DNA of 64,000 nucleotides from Flammula alnicola (GCA_015499995.1 JADNRV010000080.1:181590-245589); one strand, 5' to 3'; counted from the first letter of the stretch, positions 11,645 to 24,897 are shown. Made by a program: numbers and translations. Notes: generated from the letters alone by a model not told the origin.

Positions 11645-13674
11645 TCATTTTCTAATTCGAATGATAAGGTAAGTATCACGAAATAAATGACGCATCACGG
11701 AGAACGTACTTCGGCTAGACCCTGTGGCTAGGTAATGGTATACAGCACGAGCCCGACCCGGAGGGGATAAAATTCCTCCTGCATCGGAATATTGTGTCGA
11801 ATATTGGGGATCAACGAAGGTAAGATTCGGATACGTCAGATTTTCGGTCGTTAGATATGAGCTACGTTTTCGGCCAGAGCCAGGAACAAGGGAGGGATCG
11901 CGTAGATTTAGCATGAGTCGCGAGATCATTATAGAAGATATACTAGAGTCGATGCGTTATTTCAATATTTGCTTGGAGAAATGTAGAGTAAGACTTACAC
12001 GTTGGTGAAAGTTGTCGCTACGCCTCTCGTGAGCGGCTACGGTTTCGAAATCAAGATATCAGCGATCCATGTCTACACGCTTGCCATATGCATGATGGGA
12101 AAATTTATGACTACTCACGCCGCCGAACTGTGAAAGAATAGGAGTAGAATCATCGTCAGCAACCATCACTGATCTTAATGATGAAGAGGTGATATTTCGT
12201 ACCACGAAAGTTAGAATATTGGCTAAATTAGACGCCATCATCACTCTGTTATTATCGCCGATTTCGTCAAATATCAACCAAGTCGAGGGAGGGAATGACT
12301 GACGCAAAATATATGGTACCTATCCAAAACATAACACTGTCAGGATTCGTCGACACCAAAACTATACGGAAGATGACCAAAGCGCGAAAGGAAATGCTTA
12401 CCATCTCTCAGTAATACTGTTAATAGATTGGTCCCAGTAATCCGTGGAAGCGACAGAGACTTGTATAGAGTCATTCCGAAGACCAAGGAGTCAAAGAAGA
12501 GCATCCCAGCCCACGCTGCTCCCATGCCTGTATGGAACAAGGGAAATTAATCAGCGCTCTACAAACGGCGATCTCCAGATGAGTGAAATTCGACGCACGT
12601 ATGGCTCTGCACAAAGAATATGGTTCCGTGATGAGAATCCCTGTGGACACGAAAAGAACGAGCAAAAAACGTACTGATCATGTGTCAAAGAAGAAGCGCA
12701 CCCTATGGGAACAAGGACATCTGGAGGGTTTTGAGACTTCCCGCCAAGTACAGCCCACTGAGGGAGCGTGGAAAACGCGCGAAAAGAGAAAAGAAAGCGA
12801 ATAAGCATCCATAAAGCGATTAAGATAGATGGCGTTTGTAATAATATGAAGAGGGAGTTGCGATAGGAATGGTTGACGCGGAACTTACACAGCCAATTCC
12901 CACAACGGTTAATGCGACGCTAATGTACAACGCCAGAATCCTGTGGCTGCGTTCATATAGAGCGTACATTCGCATTATTAGCATACCTGAAGCAGAGATC
13001 ATCAAGGAATCAGCTTAGCATCATAGAGAATTACAGACGAACGTACATGCAACGACGACCTGGATCACTATTGCCAGATATTGATGGTACGACTGCAGTT
13101 GGTGACAGCTATAGTAATAGACGCGGTCATAATCAGATATCGCATTTTATTCGCGTTTCACGCAATTTACGGAGCACGGGGGACGATACTAACATCTGGG
13201 AGACGAAAGAATCAGCATCTAGTCCATGCTGTTATGCGGATAGTACTTGATAACCTCGGAAGAAACACACTCACTTGCACTTTGTCAGGATTAGAGGTCG
13301 ACCAGAAATACTGCATCATGATGGGAGCGTGCCCGAACAGAACCATGTATCGGTTGAGATAGAAGAATCCCGAGGCCCAGTTCAACCGACCAACATTCCA
13401 GAACCGATCAACCTCTGCGGCGAAGGTCACACAGTATTCGTAGATAAGGATGGCTGTATAATTCATGAGAGACGTTCAAAGAAAGATAATAGTGACTCCA
13501 ACGCACAGATGGACACAAGAGTCAAATAATGGTTGATGCGCCTGCAATTGAAAGGGGTGGCGTGTCAGATACCCGGATGGCAGTAGTAGGACGTTCGCGG
13601 GAGAACAATATTTTCAAAGAAATGTGAGTTGCTTACATCGACTTGAGGTCCTCCAACGTCACATCTGACGCCAT
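11645..13674 (-). CDS. DUF6533-domain fungal integral membrane protein
   Basis: A multi-spanning membrane protein of the basidiomycete DUF6533 family, whose function is unknown. The start is placed at the ATG ending at 13674 (MASDVTLEDLKS), followed by a donor. The next exon has the DUF6533 hallmark: ILIYEYCVTFAAEVDRFW, then FFYLNRYMVLFGHAPIM. Later exons give the helix LIMRMYALYERSHRILALYI (about 12960), WAGMLFFDSLVFGMTLYKSL (about 12480), LLTVLLRDG, MASNLANILTFV (about 12220), GVATTFTNV (about 12010) and ISRLMLNLRDP (about 11910). The last block, followed by a polar tail with YPNLTFVDPQYS, is the usual ending of the family. Many small introns make the exact model uncertain, and the first junction (near 13460-13640) could not be closed in frame, so a small exon may be missing from my reading. 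Confidence 0.8.
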
Positions 13675-14233
13675 CCTCCTAAAGCTTTCCATGGAAGACC
13701 TCCCACCCAAGAGTTCATCCAGAGGGATGCAAACGGAGTCCCAAGAGTGAAAGAAGGTGCGAGTCTGGCTGATAAAAGAGGGTGAACGTCGTCGCGTGCA
13801 CAGAGGCAAGAGTGTCCCGTCAAATAGCGGCGCTGGCCCAGGGGTAAGTCAGACAGGTAAAATGATAGACTGTTGAATGAAATATGATAAGTAGTGACGA
13901 CCAGCACTGGAATAAGCAGCCGTACTTATGAATTAAGCTACCTGTTGATAGAGAAGGCCACAAAGGTGTCTTGAGCGCCTTTCCTGTATCGTTTCCGAGT
14001 CGGAGGTGGTCGCAGTCCGGAGAAGAAACGTAAACACGACCAAAACGCGACTAGCAAGGACAACTTCCAACTTCGTCGATAAGTACGATGTGATGCACTT
14101 CAATTTTGGCAGTCTTCTTTCTCGATGTACATATGTCGGCGAAAAGAAGTCGATCTGACATGCGACACACCGCGTGGCTGAGCCGCAACCTCCCCGGACC
14201 CTTTTCGTAGAAAAAAAAAGTTATGATCGCTGT
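13675..14233. other. Intergenic, 5' of DUF6533 gene
   Basis: Presumed promoter of the minus-strand membrane protein. I see no gene; the open frames present have no motif. Confidence 0.4.
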
Positions 14234-14425
14234 CACTGCCGTGCCCGGACTATTTTGTCGGGGGGTCAAAATGCGCGGCAAGTTGTTTGAATTTTGCCAT
14301 CGCATTTTGCAGTCACATGTTCCACCTTAAGTGAAGGCAAAATATGGTGGCGAAATGCAGGCAAAATCCTAACAACCTGCCGACACATTTTGACCCCCCG
14401 TCAAAATAGTCCGGCCACAGCAGTG
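14234..14425. mobile_element. 192-bp foldback MITE with CACTG ends and TGT duplication
   Basis: The left end begins CACTGCCGTGCCCGGACT at 14234 and the right end is its near reverse complement, ending CAGTG at 14425. The arms are about 45 bases with about 6 mismatches and include TTTTG(T/A)CGGGGGGTC. TGT occurs immediately outside both ends (14231-14233 and 14426-14428), fitting a 3-bp duplication. CACTA/G ends with 3-bp duplications are known for CACTA (En/Spm, CMC) transposons. The core is too short to encode anything. Confidence 0.75.
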
Positions 14426-15861
14426 TGTGTCGTCAGGAGTCTCGACAGGCCATACCCCATCTAAGTACAATCATCCTGGAGGAATTGGGAGTAGAAAACT
14501 TGAACGCATCTGACTTTGCATGCATCGATGCTCCCTTTGGGGTCTCTCGACCGAATTCTTCGAATCGCCATGCATTTTTCGGCGGAGTTGCGAACGTGGA
14601 GATTTCTGCCGGCCATGATCCGGCTCTGCGGACATGCCTGAAGCACCTGGATTGCAAAGGTTCGAGCCTCGAGACTGATTAGAAGCAAGGCGCGAATCCA
14701 CAATTGAAAACCTAAGAAAACACGGTTTTGCGGTCTGTTGTCAGGTGCAAGGTGGGCATGTGAGGTGGGGATGAACTGGCGCCGGGCGGCGAACGTGTGG
14801 ATGCACGCGACCCTGACTGACCCCAAAGGGACACAGAAATCACTTGGAAATCACTTGGAAATCACTTAAATCACAACTTGGCAGAAGGTTGGAAGTTGGA
14901 ACGAGCATCTCTACTACAAAGCCATGTTGTGAAACACATGTACACAACACGATGGCTAAATAGTTAGTCCGCCTTAAATAATGAATATAATAAACAAAGC
15001 TACTGAAGTTCAACATCGATATCGGAGGAGGACGAGTGTATTATCCTGACGAGGTCCCCCTTGGGAAGCAGTCAGTTTTCCGAAGACTAACATACGACAA
15101 GTACGTAGGTGGTTGTCTACATACTAGTTGTCTGTAAGAAGCCCTTGGTGTCGGTGAAGTCGACCAGTAACTCACCATATGGTGATCAGTTGACCGCGAT
15201 CATATCGTATCCGCAATTCCTAAAACCATGAAATTTCAAAATTCCAAATCCTACAAGACAATGACGCACAACAAATATTATTCTGTATTGCACAGGAAAC
15301 TTGGCTTACTAGTATAAATACAGTACATAAAAAGGGGAGTTGCAACCGCTAGAGGTCTTTCGTGTCTACATATACTTATGGGATGTAATTTAGGTCGACA
15401 GAAGGTTACTGATATCGATAGAAAGCGTAGAAAGTAGTAATAGAAGCTGCGGCTCAGGACTCGAAAGACAATAAACGAGGGAAACAGGGAAGGAGCGAGT
15501 GACTGGGAAAACAAGGAAGATGTAACGCGAGGGAGTGTGCTGATGAAATGATGAGCGAAGGAATAGAAATAGGGACCACCTGAAAAGGAAGAGACAGAAC
15601 AGAAACAAGCGTTTAACAATAGGCTAGTGAATGAGAACTTCAAAAAGAACAGAAGGATTACGGTCAAAGTAGGGTCATGGTCAGCATGAGATGGATGATG
15701 CTAGACGAGGTGGACGACGAAGGATAGGCGAGGGATAGAGTAACGAGGACCAACAGCGAGAGGAAGCCTACACAAAAAAAAGGACGAATCAGTCCTAATC
15801 TCGAAGCCATTAAAACATCGTAACCCACCAGCTCCAACAAAGAGCAACACCCAAAAAGCAA
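14426..15861. other. Intergenic and 3' UTR of RRM gene, short tandem repeat
   Basis: No supportable gene. A short array of an 11-base unit, AAATCACTTGG, lies near 14838-14868. The segment from about 15280 to 15861 is rich in open minus-strand frames of hydrophobic, pyrimidine-derived residues and probably belongs to the 3' untranslated region of the RNA-binding protein gene. Confidence 0.45.
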
Positions 15862-18800
15862 TCATTGACTCCTCAGCGAACTAGGATTCATAGTCCCCGA
15901 AGATTGTTTCTTCTGCTGATGCTGCTCTATCCCAGGTGCACCATTAGGTCCCTTCTCAAACCCTTCCGTCTGGCTATTGAACGACCCAAAGAACGGCGTT
16001 GCAGGGCTAAGAGTCGACGGCGTCTGACTCGAATACGTCAGCGTAGGCGAGATAAGGGACGGTGACGACGACGAAGGCTCCATATCGCCAAAGATGCTGG
16101 GCGAACTCGAGTAGTGCGACTTCGGCGCATTCAACTGCGAGGACGCGTTGCCGGATGCGTTAGAGCCGATAACGTTGTTCCCGTTATTGCCCCCCATCGC
16201 ATTCGTACCAGAATCTGCCCTCTGTTGCTGCTGTTGACTCTGACGCTGACGTTCCTCGAGTTCCTGCGCGTCACTCTCGTAAATGGTACCGCCGCCGCCA
16301 TTCACACCCTCAATACCTCCGGGACCTCCCAAAGTAGCAGCACTAGCGTGCTGTGGAGTCCTCAGGTTCTGAGCAGGCATACTCATGCTGCTGTGCTGAT
16401 AATGTCCCCGTCCATGCCCATGATGCGTCTGCTGCTGACCGTCCCGGACAGACGAGGACCGGTGCTGAGGGAGCGTGGTCGATCGCATATGCGCCGCGGC
16501 ATGTTGATAACTGATAGGATCGTTCAAGTTCGGAGAGTCCTTGTTCGAAGAAGGCGCAGAAGGGAGCGAAGGAGACATCATGCTTGTCATAGGCGAATAC
16601 TGAATCTGCTGCTGCTGATAGGTCGAAGTTGATGACGGAGGAGCAGCATCACGAAGAAGACGAGCATTAACATGCGCGGGGTGGATATGGGGATTATGCC
16701 TCGTATACGCGACACTACCCACAGTCCTGTTGGCGTCTCCGTCCCCATTCTCTCCAGAGCTCAACGACCTCAACTGCTGCCTAAAGTCATTCCTCATAGC
16801 CGCAGCTGACGCATGGAAATCCTCTTCACTGAGCCCCCCTCCCATCATCGGCGACGCCAACGAGCCCATCGAGGACGAAGACATAGGGGGAGATATCAAC
16901 CCCTGTCCGACACGCCCAATCGAGGCCTGCGCACGGTACCCACGAACGCCCAAGGCAATATTCGCGGCGCCCGTATCGTCCTGGACCTCCTCCCCTCTCC
17001 GCCTCCTCAAGTCCAGAGGCGCCGGCCTTCGCCGCTCAGCTTGCTGCTGCTGATGTTGCTGCTGAGCCTGCGCATGCGCAAGTGCCGCCGACTCTGCATG
17101 AGCACGCATGATGTACTCCTCCGTGGCAGTGTACCCAGACCGGGTGTACGCAGGTGCAGTGCGCGCATACTGGTGGATATTATCCATGCTCTGGCTGGTC
17201 GAGAGGTGCTGGTGATAACCCTGGGGCTGCGGTCCATGTCCAAGACCCATGCCCCGCTGGGTCTGCATATTGTAGTCCAACTCTCCACCAACGGGCTCGT
17301 CATACCCTCCCGTCGCACCCTGGTAAGGAACACTGCTGTTGTTGAGCGAATTCAGAAGAGCAGCCATAGCAGGATCCATAGGCGGAGGCGTCTGTCCAAG
17401 CCCACGATTCGAATAGGGCTCTTGCTGCTGATAACCTTGGCCTTGCTGTCCCTGATAAGGCGACCTCGACCTCGAGACAGGACCACTCATCCCACCGCGT
17501 GCAGGCGCAAGCGAATAGTCCACCTCCAGGCCACTAGGCCCCAGAGCGACATGGGCATTCGACGCGAAATCAGGCGCCGAGATCGAGGTGCTGAATCCTC
17601 TGCTTGACGTCGAGGGTATGCGTCCAGCACCGACTCCAGCTCCATGAGCATGGATAACAGGCCCAGCACTGGTGGGCCTCAACTCCTGTCCTCGGAGGTT
17701 CAACAACGCGGCTTGGGCGATGGTAAGCCGGGCCGGAGAGCCGTCGCCTTCTTGAGTGGAGCGTTCCGTCCTCTAAAACGTACGATAAAAAAAAAGTTCA
17801 TCAGAACACATATTACTCCAAACGGTGAAAATATGACTAACGTACCCTCAATTCACGCTGCTCGCTAGTATCGGCAAAGCGAACTGATATCCTACTTCCG
17901 GTGTCATTCCACCCTCGGACCATACGTCCATGCAGGCGTTCGATGATCTCCTCGGCGCCAACTCTAGTCTCCAACCTTCACAACACAAATCATATCAGCA
18001 GAAGGATATCACAGGCGGAACAAAGGATAGCCTAGAGCGACCAAGGACATACCGAACGAACGCAATGATCCTCGGGGGATTACTCAACCTCGTCTGGAAG
18101 AATCGGCTGCTGCTTATCCGGTGTGGAGATACCAGTGCAGCTAGGGTCTAAAAGTAATAATAAAAAGAAAAGGAAAAAAGGATCTCAGCTGAACCCCGGC
18201 CATCACATACAAACAACCTACAGGTTCATCGATACTCAACGGAAGCCTAAATAATAGAAGAATCAGCATCAGCTGCCCCATCACGAGTTGAACACCAGAA
18301 CGAAAACGCACCCTTCCATGTAAAGATTCGTGCTCGTCGGATCCTGCAAGCTCTCCATCTTGGCTTTGAATGACGCTTCCGCTCCCAAGGAGTCACCGGA
18401 GTCACCCCCAGCCGAGCTTGATCCTGAACCAAGGCCTTGTTCATCCCATGATGATGTCGAGGAAGGGACCATCGCACCTTGGGCGTACGTGGTACCTGGG
18501 ATCTTATGGATTTGCTACACGAATATAACGGAAGGTATGATAAGATACAAAAACACGGAAAGAAAGTCAAAATAAAGTACCTTCGAGAAAGTAGGATGCA
18601 AGTTCCTATACCGCCTCAGCGAAATAATACACCTCTCCGCCGCCTCGACCGTTTCGAACCTAAGGACCAAAACCCCCTTAATCAGCACCAACCCTCGGCA
18701 AAAAAAAAAGGTAGAAGAACTCACAAAACGAATCCGTATCCACTCTCACTATCTCTCACATGCCTCGTGAACGTCCGAACGCTCCTAATATCTCCAAACG

Positions 18801-20725
18801 GAGACGCAAGCGCGAACAGCTGGTCCTCCGGGAAATGAGGAGGCAAGCCATTGATATAAACATTCGGCGTCTTCTGCACCACCCCACCCATGGCAGAGTC
18901 AGATATGGAGGTAGGAAACCCCGACGAAGGCGATGGACTAATAGGCCCATTGGAATCGAAAGATGTGTTGACCGAAAGTAAAGGCTGAGATTGTGAAGTC
19001 GGTATAGTAAATGACTGTTGCTGGTACGGCTGTTGCTCCCTCCTAGAGGCATCGTGCGATGGAACGGCAGAAACGCCACCGATCGTTAGACCGGAAAGAT
19101 CGATCGCGCTTTCATGCATGGTTGGCTGTGAATGACCATGCATCTGCTCATGCTGGTGGAGTCTCTGGAGCTGATGCGCGTCCACGTCTTGGCTATTGTC
19201 GTACTCATCAACTTGGGGAAGGGGTATAGTGGCGTGTACCGGAGTGGGCGGAAGTTGCGGAGATTTGGCTTGACCCATCGGGGTGCTCCTGTGTGGCTGT
19301 TGTTGCGCGTGAAGTTGAGAAGAAGGCGAGGAAGAAAAAGGCAAGGAAAGTGGTAGAGGAGAAAAGGTCCTTGTACCATTGGAATCTGTGGATCCAACCC
19401 GGGGGCCAAAGCCCATGGAACTCGAGTTAGTCGCGGAGACGGTATTCCCCTGCTTCTCCTGGAAATGCCCTGACGCAGGGATGATGGGGGACTCGTTCGA
19501 CACTTGGTTCTGGTTCAGAGACGGAGCGCGGACAGGGGTCGAATTCTGACCGGAACGCGCGTCACCTGGGCCAAAAGACGAAGATAAGCTTGAATCCATG
19601 AATATATGCGCGTCAAAAAGCCTCATAGAAGCAATAACGATAAATACCAAGCAAATAAACGCGAAATGACGCGAGAATTCGCTGTAGGAGCAGCGATATA
19701 CACCGCGAAAAAAAAAAGAGGTAACGCGGTGCACAAAAAAAGAAGAGAGGGTGGAAGAATGGAACAAGAAACGTATGCAGATGAAAAGCGAGAGGCATTA
19801 TGCAAGCATTCAGACCGCCGACATTAGCATCCAGATGCATGAATGATTGATGGGCATTTCAACAAGGGAGCAGAGGTGAAATATGCCGCTTACCGGTACC
19901 AACAAGAACATGCATGCGCGCCGCAGAATCATGCAACTCGCGCGTGTTGAGGTAAATTTCGACGTCAGAAGACTCGCTGTCTTCAAGTTCGCCTTCCTGA
20001 TCCTGATCCTGTCTCGCATTGTCCGTGCTCGCAGAATTTCCACCGCTGCTGCTGCCGAGGCTGATGTTACTATTGTCTTCATCCATAAATACGGAGGGAC
20101 TAGAGAATGAAGACTGGTATTTGGGCGAAGAAGACAAAGACCCAGATCGACTGGAGGATTGTGCAACGTTGGGCGAGTTGCTAGCAGGAGCGGCTGTAGG
20201 CATGTTACCGCCCATTATACCGTCCCCACCATCGAGAATACTGGTATTGTTAGAAAACTCTAGAGAAACCTGGGACGCAGAAGACTGTGCATGTTCAGGT
20301 TGCTGTTGCTGTAAAGACGAAAAAGGCGTAGTAGACAAAGGCGTTCTCGCTGAAACCCGCGCGGGGTTCGAGGAGGAAACAACGGCAGCGAACGACGGTG
20401 TGGTTAGGCTCGCGGCGATTTTCCTCGGCCCAGGGCTGGCGGGGGCTGCGGTCGCAGGTTGCCCTCCGCCACCGCCGGTACCGCGCTTGATATTCCCGTC
20501 GGCATGGGTGGCGCTGGGGAGGTCAGCGGGAGGGGAAGGCGGGAGGGACATATCTAGCCTGTAACTGAGATTGGAATTAGAGTGCGAGCTGTGGGTGTTG
20601 GTAGGTTGCAGGCGAGAAGAAAGCGCGCGTCCCTGAGTGAGCGTGTGATTGTGATTGTGATTTGGCGAAAGGGTCGGTTTGGGCGTAGATTGCACAGACG
20701 GCGGCGACCGTTTTCCTCCCGACAT
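15862..20725 (-). CDS. Two-RRM RNA-binding protein with long disordered flanks (RBMS/Shep-like)
   Basis: Predicted single-stranded RNA-binding regulator. Exon 1 (start MSGGKRSPPS at 20725) is Ser/Pro/Asn-rich and ends near 19893 at VLVGTG. A GTAAGC donor there can join an acceptor near 19564, giving a long intron of about 330 nt; this acceptor choice keeps the frame. RRM1 begins NVYINGLPPHFPEDQLF (about 18860) and contains GYGFVLFETVEAAERCI across an intron. RRM2 begins NLYMEGLPLSIDEP, with junctions near 18250-18310 and 18160-18225, and contains IIAFVRLETRVGAEEIIERL. The last exon (about 600 residues) is Gln/Ser/His-rich with repeated Gln runs and ends SSLRSQ. The paired RRMs most resemble the RBMS/Alan-shepard type of ELAV-related proteins. 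RNA target unknown. Length (about 1,300 residues) is large for the group because of low-complexity sequence. Confidence 0.85.
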
Positions 20726-23700
20726 CGAAAACTCGTGGCAAAGAATGGCGTCGAGTTAAGAAAAGTAATGGAAAGCACGAGAACAAAAGAAGAAGAAAAA
20801 CAAATAAAAGAGGCTTTTGTGAACAAGGTGGTTGTGTGGTATGTAGGAGCAAGGACTGATTCAAATATAATAAGGCGGTAGAATGCGAAGAGAGGGTTTC
20901 AAATTTGCTAACGCTAGAACGGATATAAGCTGGACGAAAGAATGTGGACCTGGGATATTGTGCAAGGGAGCAAGTGCGGAATGTGCGTACGGGCTGGACT
21001 GGGGCTGTTGTTGTATGTGTATAGTTGACAAAGAAGACAAAGATCTTATTTCGGTGAAGCAGGAAGGTCAAGGATGCCGAAAGAATAGTAAGCAACGTTA
21101 GTCGCCGGAAGAAAAAAGATAAAGAGCTGGCTGGCTGGTAGGTGTCGTCGAGCGAATGCAAGTGGCAATAGGCAAATAGAAGCGAAAGCAGGTAGGGAAG
21201 CTGTACGAAGTGGTCGTGGATAACTGAAGCTGTAAGCAAGGCAAAGGCGAGGCAGGCGAGCGAGTCGGCAGTAGCAAATGCAGTGGGCAAGTTGAAGTAG
21301 TAGTAGTAGTCAAGTCGGCAGGCTGGTGTTGATAGTAAGAGATGCGATAACGATGAGTTGCAATATTGCTTTTAAGAAGCTAAGGTGCGAAACCAAAGCC
21401 GGGTCGAGGAATTATAAGGAAGGGAAAGAAGGTGGGATGGTGTTCTGGGTTCCGTCGCGGGAGCAGGGTGTGTTGATCGACGTTGTAGGTGGAAAAACCA
21501 CTTGCACAGACCCTCCGTCCTCAATAGCCGGAGGACGATGAGCACAGACACGAATCAAGTCGGCGATACCAAGGGAAAAAGGATAGAAGATGGAGGGCAG
21601 TGAAGAGTATCGTCGAACAGAGTGTGTGTGTGTGTGTGTATGGTGCGGAGAGAGAGAAGAGAAGCGAAAAGAAGTGGCATGCACTGTCGAGCAGACTCCA
21701 GTTGGGTACCCTAACGTCCAAAAAAAATTCAATCCGGAATAAAAGAGGGAACCCAGCTGGCCTCGACTTCCCTTCTTCCTGCGAACGTTCCGCTTTCCAT
21801 AGGCTTCCTATTACTCAATCGAACCTCCATCCCATTAACCCAGTTCGAGCGGGCCAGCCCCATGCCTCGTTCGTCTCCACGTCTAGGCTAAGGCAGCACC
21901 GGCCCCACACCCTCAAAGCCATTCCAAAAAACGGAACCCCTCCCACCCAAAAACACTCAAGCGCACGCACCCAAACCGCACTATGCGGGCGCCAGACCTT
22001 CCAAACACAGCCCGAGATCGAATGCGGGCGTTGAACCCCGGGCCAAAAAGCGTAAGCAAACGCTTAATTGCCATCATAGATCATAGTTCTTCTCCGACTC
22101 GTTGATTGTTGATTTGAAAGTGCCACGTCCATTCATGACTGTGATTGCAGCCTGATTGCCTCGCTGTTCAAACGTTCATGAATCACGGATGCGAAGGATT
22201 CGATTCCGAACTACGGATGACAGGGGATTGCACTGCACAGAGGGGCGGCAAACTCGGGCGAAGCTTCTTTCTTGTGAACCCAAGTAATAACCACACACGC
22301 AATTAAGCCGCGATTGTGGTCACACCTGCGGGTGTGACGCTGTAGGTCCTGGGAATCAAAAACGCCGCGGAACAAATCAACGCGACTGTCGTTTTCGTTT
22401 TCATCCTAATTGCGCTGTACTCGAGTATAGACGTGGCGTCCGACGAGACCGAGTCGTGGACAGGTCCGAGAAGTCGATGGTGGTTGATGGATACATCCGA
22501 ACCATTCATTCAAGGTATGTGTAAAGCTGATAATAATAAGTTAGACCGCGCATATATGTGGACGAAGATAGGAGTTGTGCTTGAAAGAATGAAAAACAAA
22601 CATTACAAATATTACTCGAAGCCTTAATTTCGCTCGGGTAAAGCACGGAAAGCAAGTTCTTGAAATCCTAGAGAACACTAGAAGGTCAGAAAACGAGCAC
22701 GAGGACAAACTCGAACCACTCACTCGTCGAGCACGCCGTCATGAACGCCTTCGACATGCTGATCAAGCTCCGACGAAACTCGAATTCCACGTGAAAAAGC
22801 ATCAAAATATCGGAGCCTTGAAGCATTCATAATCCACGATGCATGAACGCTAACACATCCTCGTCTCCGTTCCCCTCATCGATACTAATTCTGCAAAGGG
22901 TATGGCGGCGGCGGCGGCGGCAAGCCTTAAACACCTAAGTATAACAAATTATTAGTGGAATAACCATGCGCATACAGTATGCTCGTTGTCAATGCGTGTA
23001 ACTGGGAGGTTTATTCGTTAAAGTTCGGATGCCTATCTGATTCACGACCCTGTTCGTAAAAATTAGCAGTTCAAGCACGTCAGTAGGCATCGAGCTTAGA
23101 GAGGGAAATTAGAACGTAGGCAAAGTGGTGGGCTTTTCCGCGTTGCTACGCCGGGAAAACGAGATGACGGAATCACCAGCAGGATAGGCACTCCTGGGAT
23201 CGGTAGCGTCGCGCCCAAACGCCAGAATACAACGGCATGATGCAAGAGAGACGAAGAAAGGCAAAAGCGAAAGGAAGGGAGAAATCCCGAACTCGAGCTA
23301 ACTGGTATCTCTGACTTGCCAGCAATAAAGGGGCCAGAGAAGGAGAAAGACACCGCAATGTTCGCACCATGGAATCAATGTGTCGAGGAACTATTCGTCG
23401 TGCAGAAATAAAGGAAAAACAGGAGGAAACTGGGAACATGCCGGTGGGAAATGAACATGAACGAGAACTCCTGACACACGCAGCCCAAGTTGCATGAAAA
23501 CATGAACATGAACTGGATTTGGAAAACCAGCCTGAGACATATTTGCGCGTGAACTGCAAGAAAGAAGCAGTGGTTTTGGTTTCTCACTCTCCGTGGTGCA
23601 CATATGCAGTTCCGGACGTAGGCTGGAAATAAAGAGATGAATTTCATGGAACTCCAGGAAACGAAACTCCAGGAAACACAAGCACGAACCAAATGTGTAC

Positions 23701-24255
23701 CATCCAGTTCCTCGCACTCAATAAGAGGCTCTCTTTCTTTCCTATCACAAAAAAGCCGGAGCAGCGCGAGCCTCCTCTCAACCGAGAATAGATTCGGTGC
23801 GTGAAACGCGAGACACGACACGAGATAGAAAGGCAAATGAGATCCCACTGGATCAGCTTCAATCGCGACGAAGATCGTACGGGAAATTCAGCGCATTGGA
23901 CCACCGGAAAGTTGTTTTGCAAGGAGAGAGAAAAGCGATGAGGAGGAACCAGGGTCAGGAGAAAGAAAAAACACTGGCGGGACCGTGAGAAGTTATATCG
24001 GCAAAATTCGCCGTGGCCAAGGATCGAGCCGACCAACTTGCTGTTCTTCCCTCCGACTTTGGGCCTTTCTTACTGTAAACTTAAACGGATTAATCTGGTT
24101 CTGCGGCCCATAGGTGATGTACAACTTGTACTCGAGAAATTCCTGACATAGGGGCTTGCGCCATTTTTGGGGGGGGGGGGGGGGGCTGTTCACATCACGT
24201 AAACAAACCAACTGTCAAGCATGTCAAGCGGCATCTAATTGCAAGTAGGCGAATC
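20726..24255. other. Long gene-poor interval with leader, TG repeat and G-tract
   Basis: The first 600 bases are pyrimidine-rich on the minus strand and likely hold the leader and promoter of the RRM gene. A (TG)n run lies at about 21622-21638, a perfect 8-base-arm hairpin (GTCACACC/GGTGTGAC) at 22319-22338, and an uninterrupted G-tract of about 16 at about 24171-24186. Overlapping minus-strand frames at 23096-24036 have no motif and I do not call them. Confidence 0.45.
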
Positions 24256-24741
24256 CTACAAGACTAGTCCTTGTACTTCAACTGCGTCAACTACGACCTT
24301 GTCACCTGCTTCACTTTCGTTGACGTAGGCAAGGTTTATTTGCAGGCTCTCTCTGGATGATTTGCTTGCAATGGCACACCAAAATACGCCGACCACGGTG
24401 CGTAATGAACCTTTTCGTTGACCAAGTGATGGACTAAAGATATGGATTTGATCAGAACCCGATACCATTGGCACAGGCTCGTCGAGGTCGCGGCGTAGGT
24501 GGTCCTTCAAGAGGTCAAGACAGACAGGTGGTACCAACTAGAGGTTTGGGCACATCGTCGACTTCTCGTATAGCGAGACCAAGTCGTAACAATCAAGTAG
24601 CGTAGGTATTCTCTTTATGCTGGTATTTGATCGGCCAAAGCTAAGTTCTTTGCCTATAGACCATCTCAGGGTTCCTTTTTTACAGGAGCCAACGACCTCG
24701 ATATAAACGGAGGACAATTTAACATGACTCGTGGCCACCAT
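24256..24741 (-). pseudogene. 162-codon reading frame split by one in-frame TAG
   Basis: From the ATG ending at 24741 the frame reads MVATSHVKLSSVYIEVVGS and so on for 67 codons. It meets TAG at 24538-24540, then continues open in the same frame for another 93 codons to 24256. Both halves have mixed, protein-like composition (for example GTLRWSIGKELSF, then VVGVFWCAIASKSSRESLQ). I do not recognise the family. It could be a decayed single-exon gene, or an exon whose intron hides the stop; no clear GT..AG pair spans it. It lies just upstream of the kinase gene on the opposite strand. Confidence 0.35.
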
Positions 24742-24897
24742 ACCAATCTCACGATTAATTTCAATCGTAAGCGCGCTTCAGAGAAAATATTTCAACCACA
24801 TGTTAACGGATCTTAGAGGGAGGATGTGTTGACATTGACGAAGCGGTATGCCCAGTCATCAGCCATGCTAGAACAATTTCTTCATGCAATTGATTAG

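Noticed and set aside
16114..17607. Plus-strand frames of 172-264 codons opposite the RRM gene
   Set aside because: Arg/Leu-rich shadows of the Gln/Ser/His-rich coding strand.
20577..21290. 237-codon minus-strand frame overlapping the start of the RRM gene, as a possible upstream ORF or gene
   Set aside because: It begins at TTG, not ATG, is derived from pyrimidine-rich leader sequence and has no motif. The RRM gene start lies within it in another frame.
22319..22338. Perfect 8-base hairpin as a possible terminator or RNA element
   Set aside because: Isolated short hairpin with no gene beside it. Fungal RNA polymerase II genes do not use such terminators.
23096..24036. Cluster of overlapping minus-strand frames (up to 157 codons)
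   Set aside because: The frames are in all three phases, rich in Ser/Phe/Cys from a pyrimidine-biased strand, and have no motif or splice logic.
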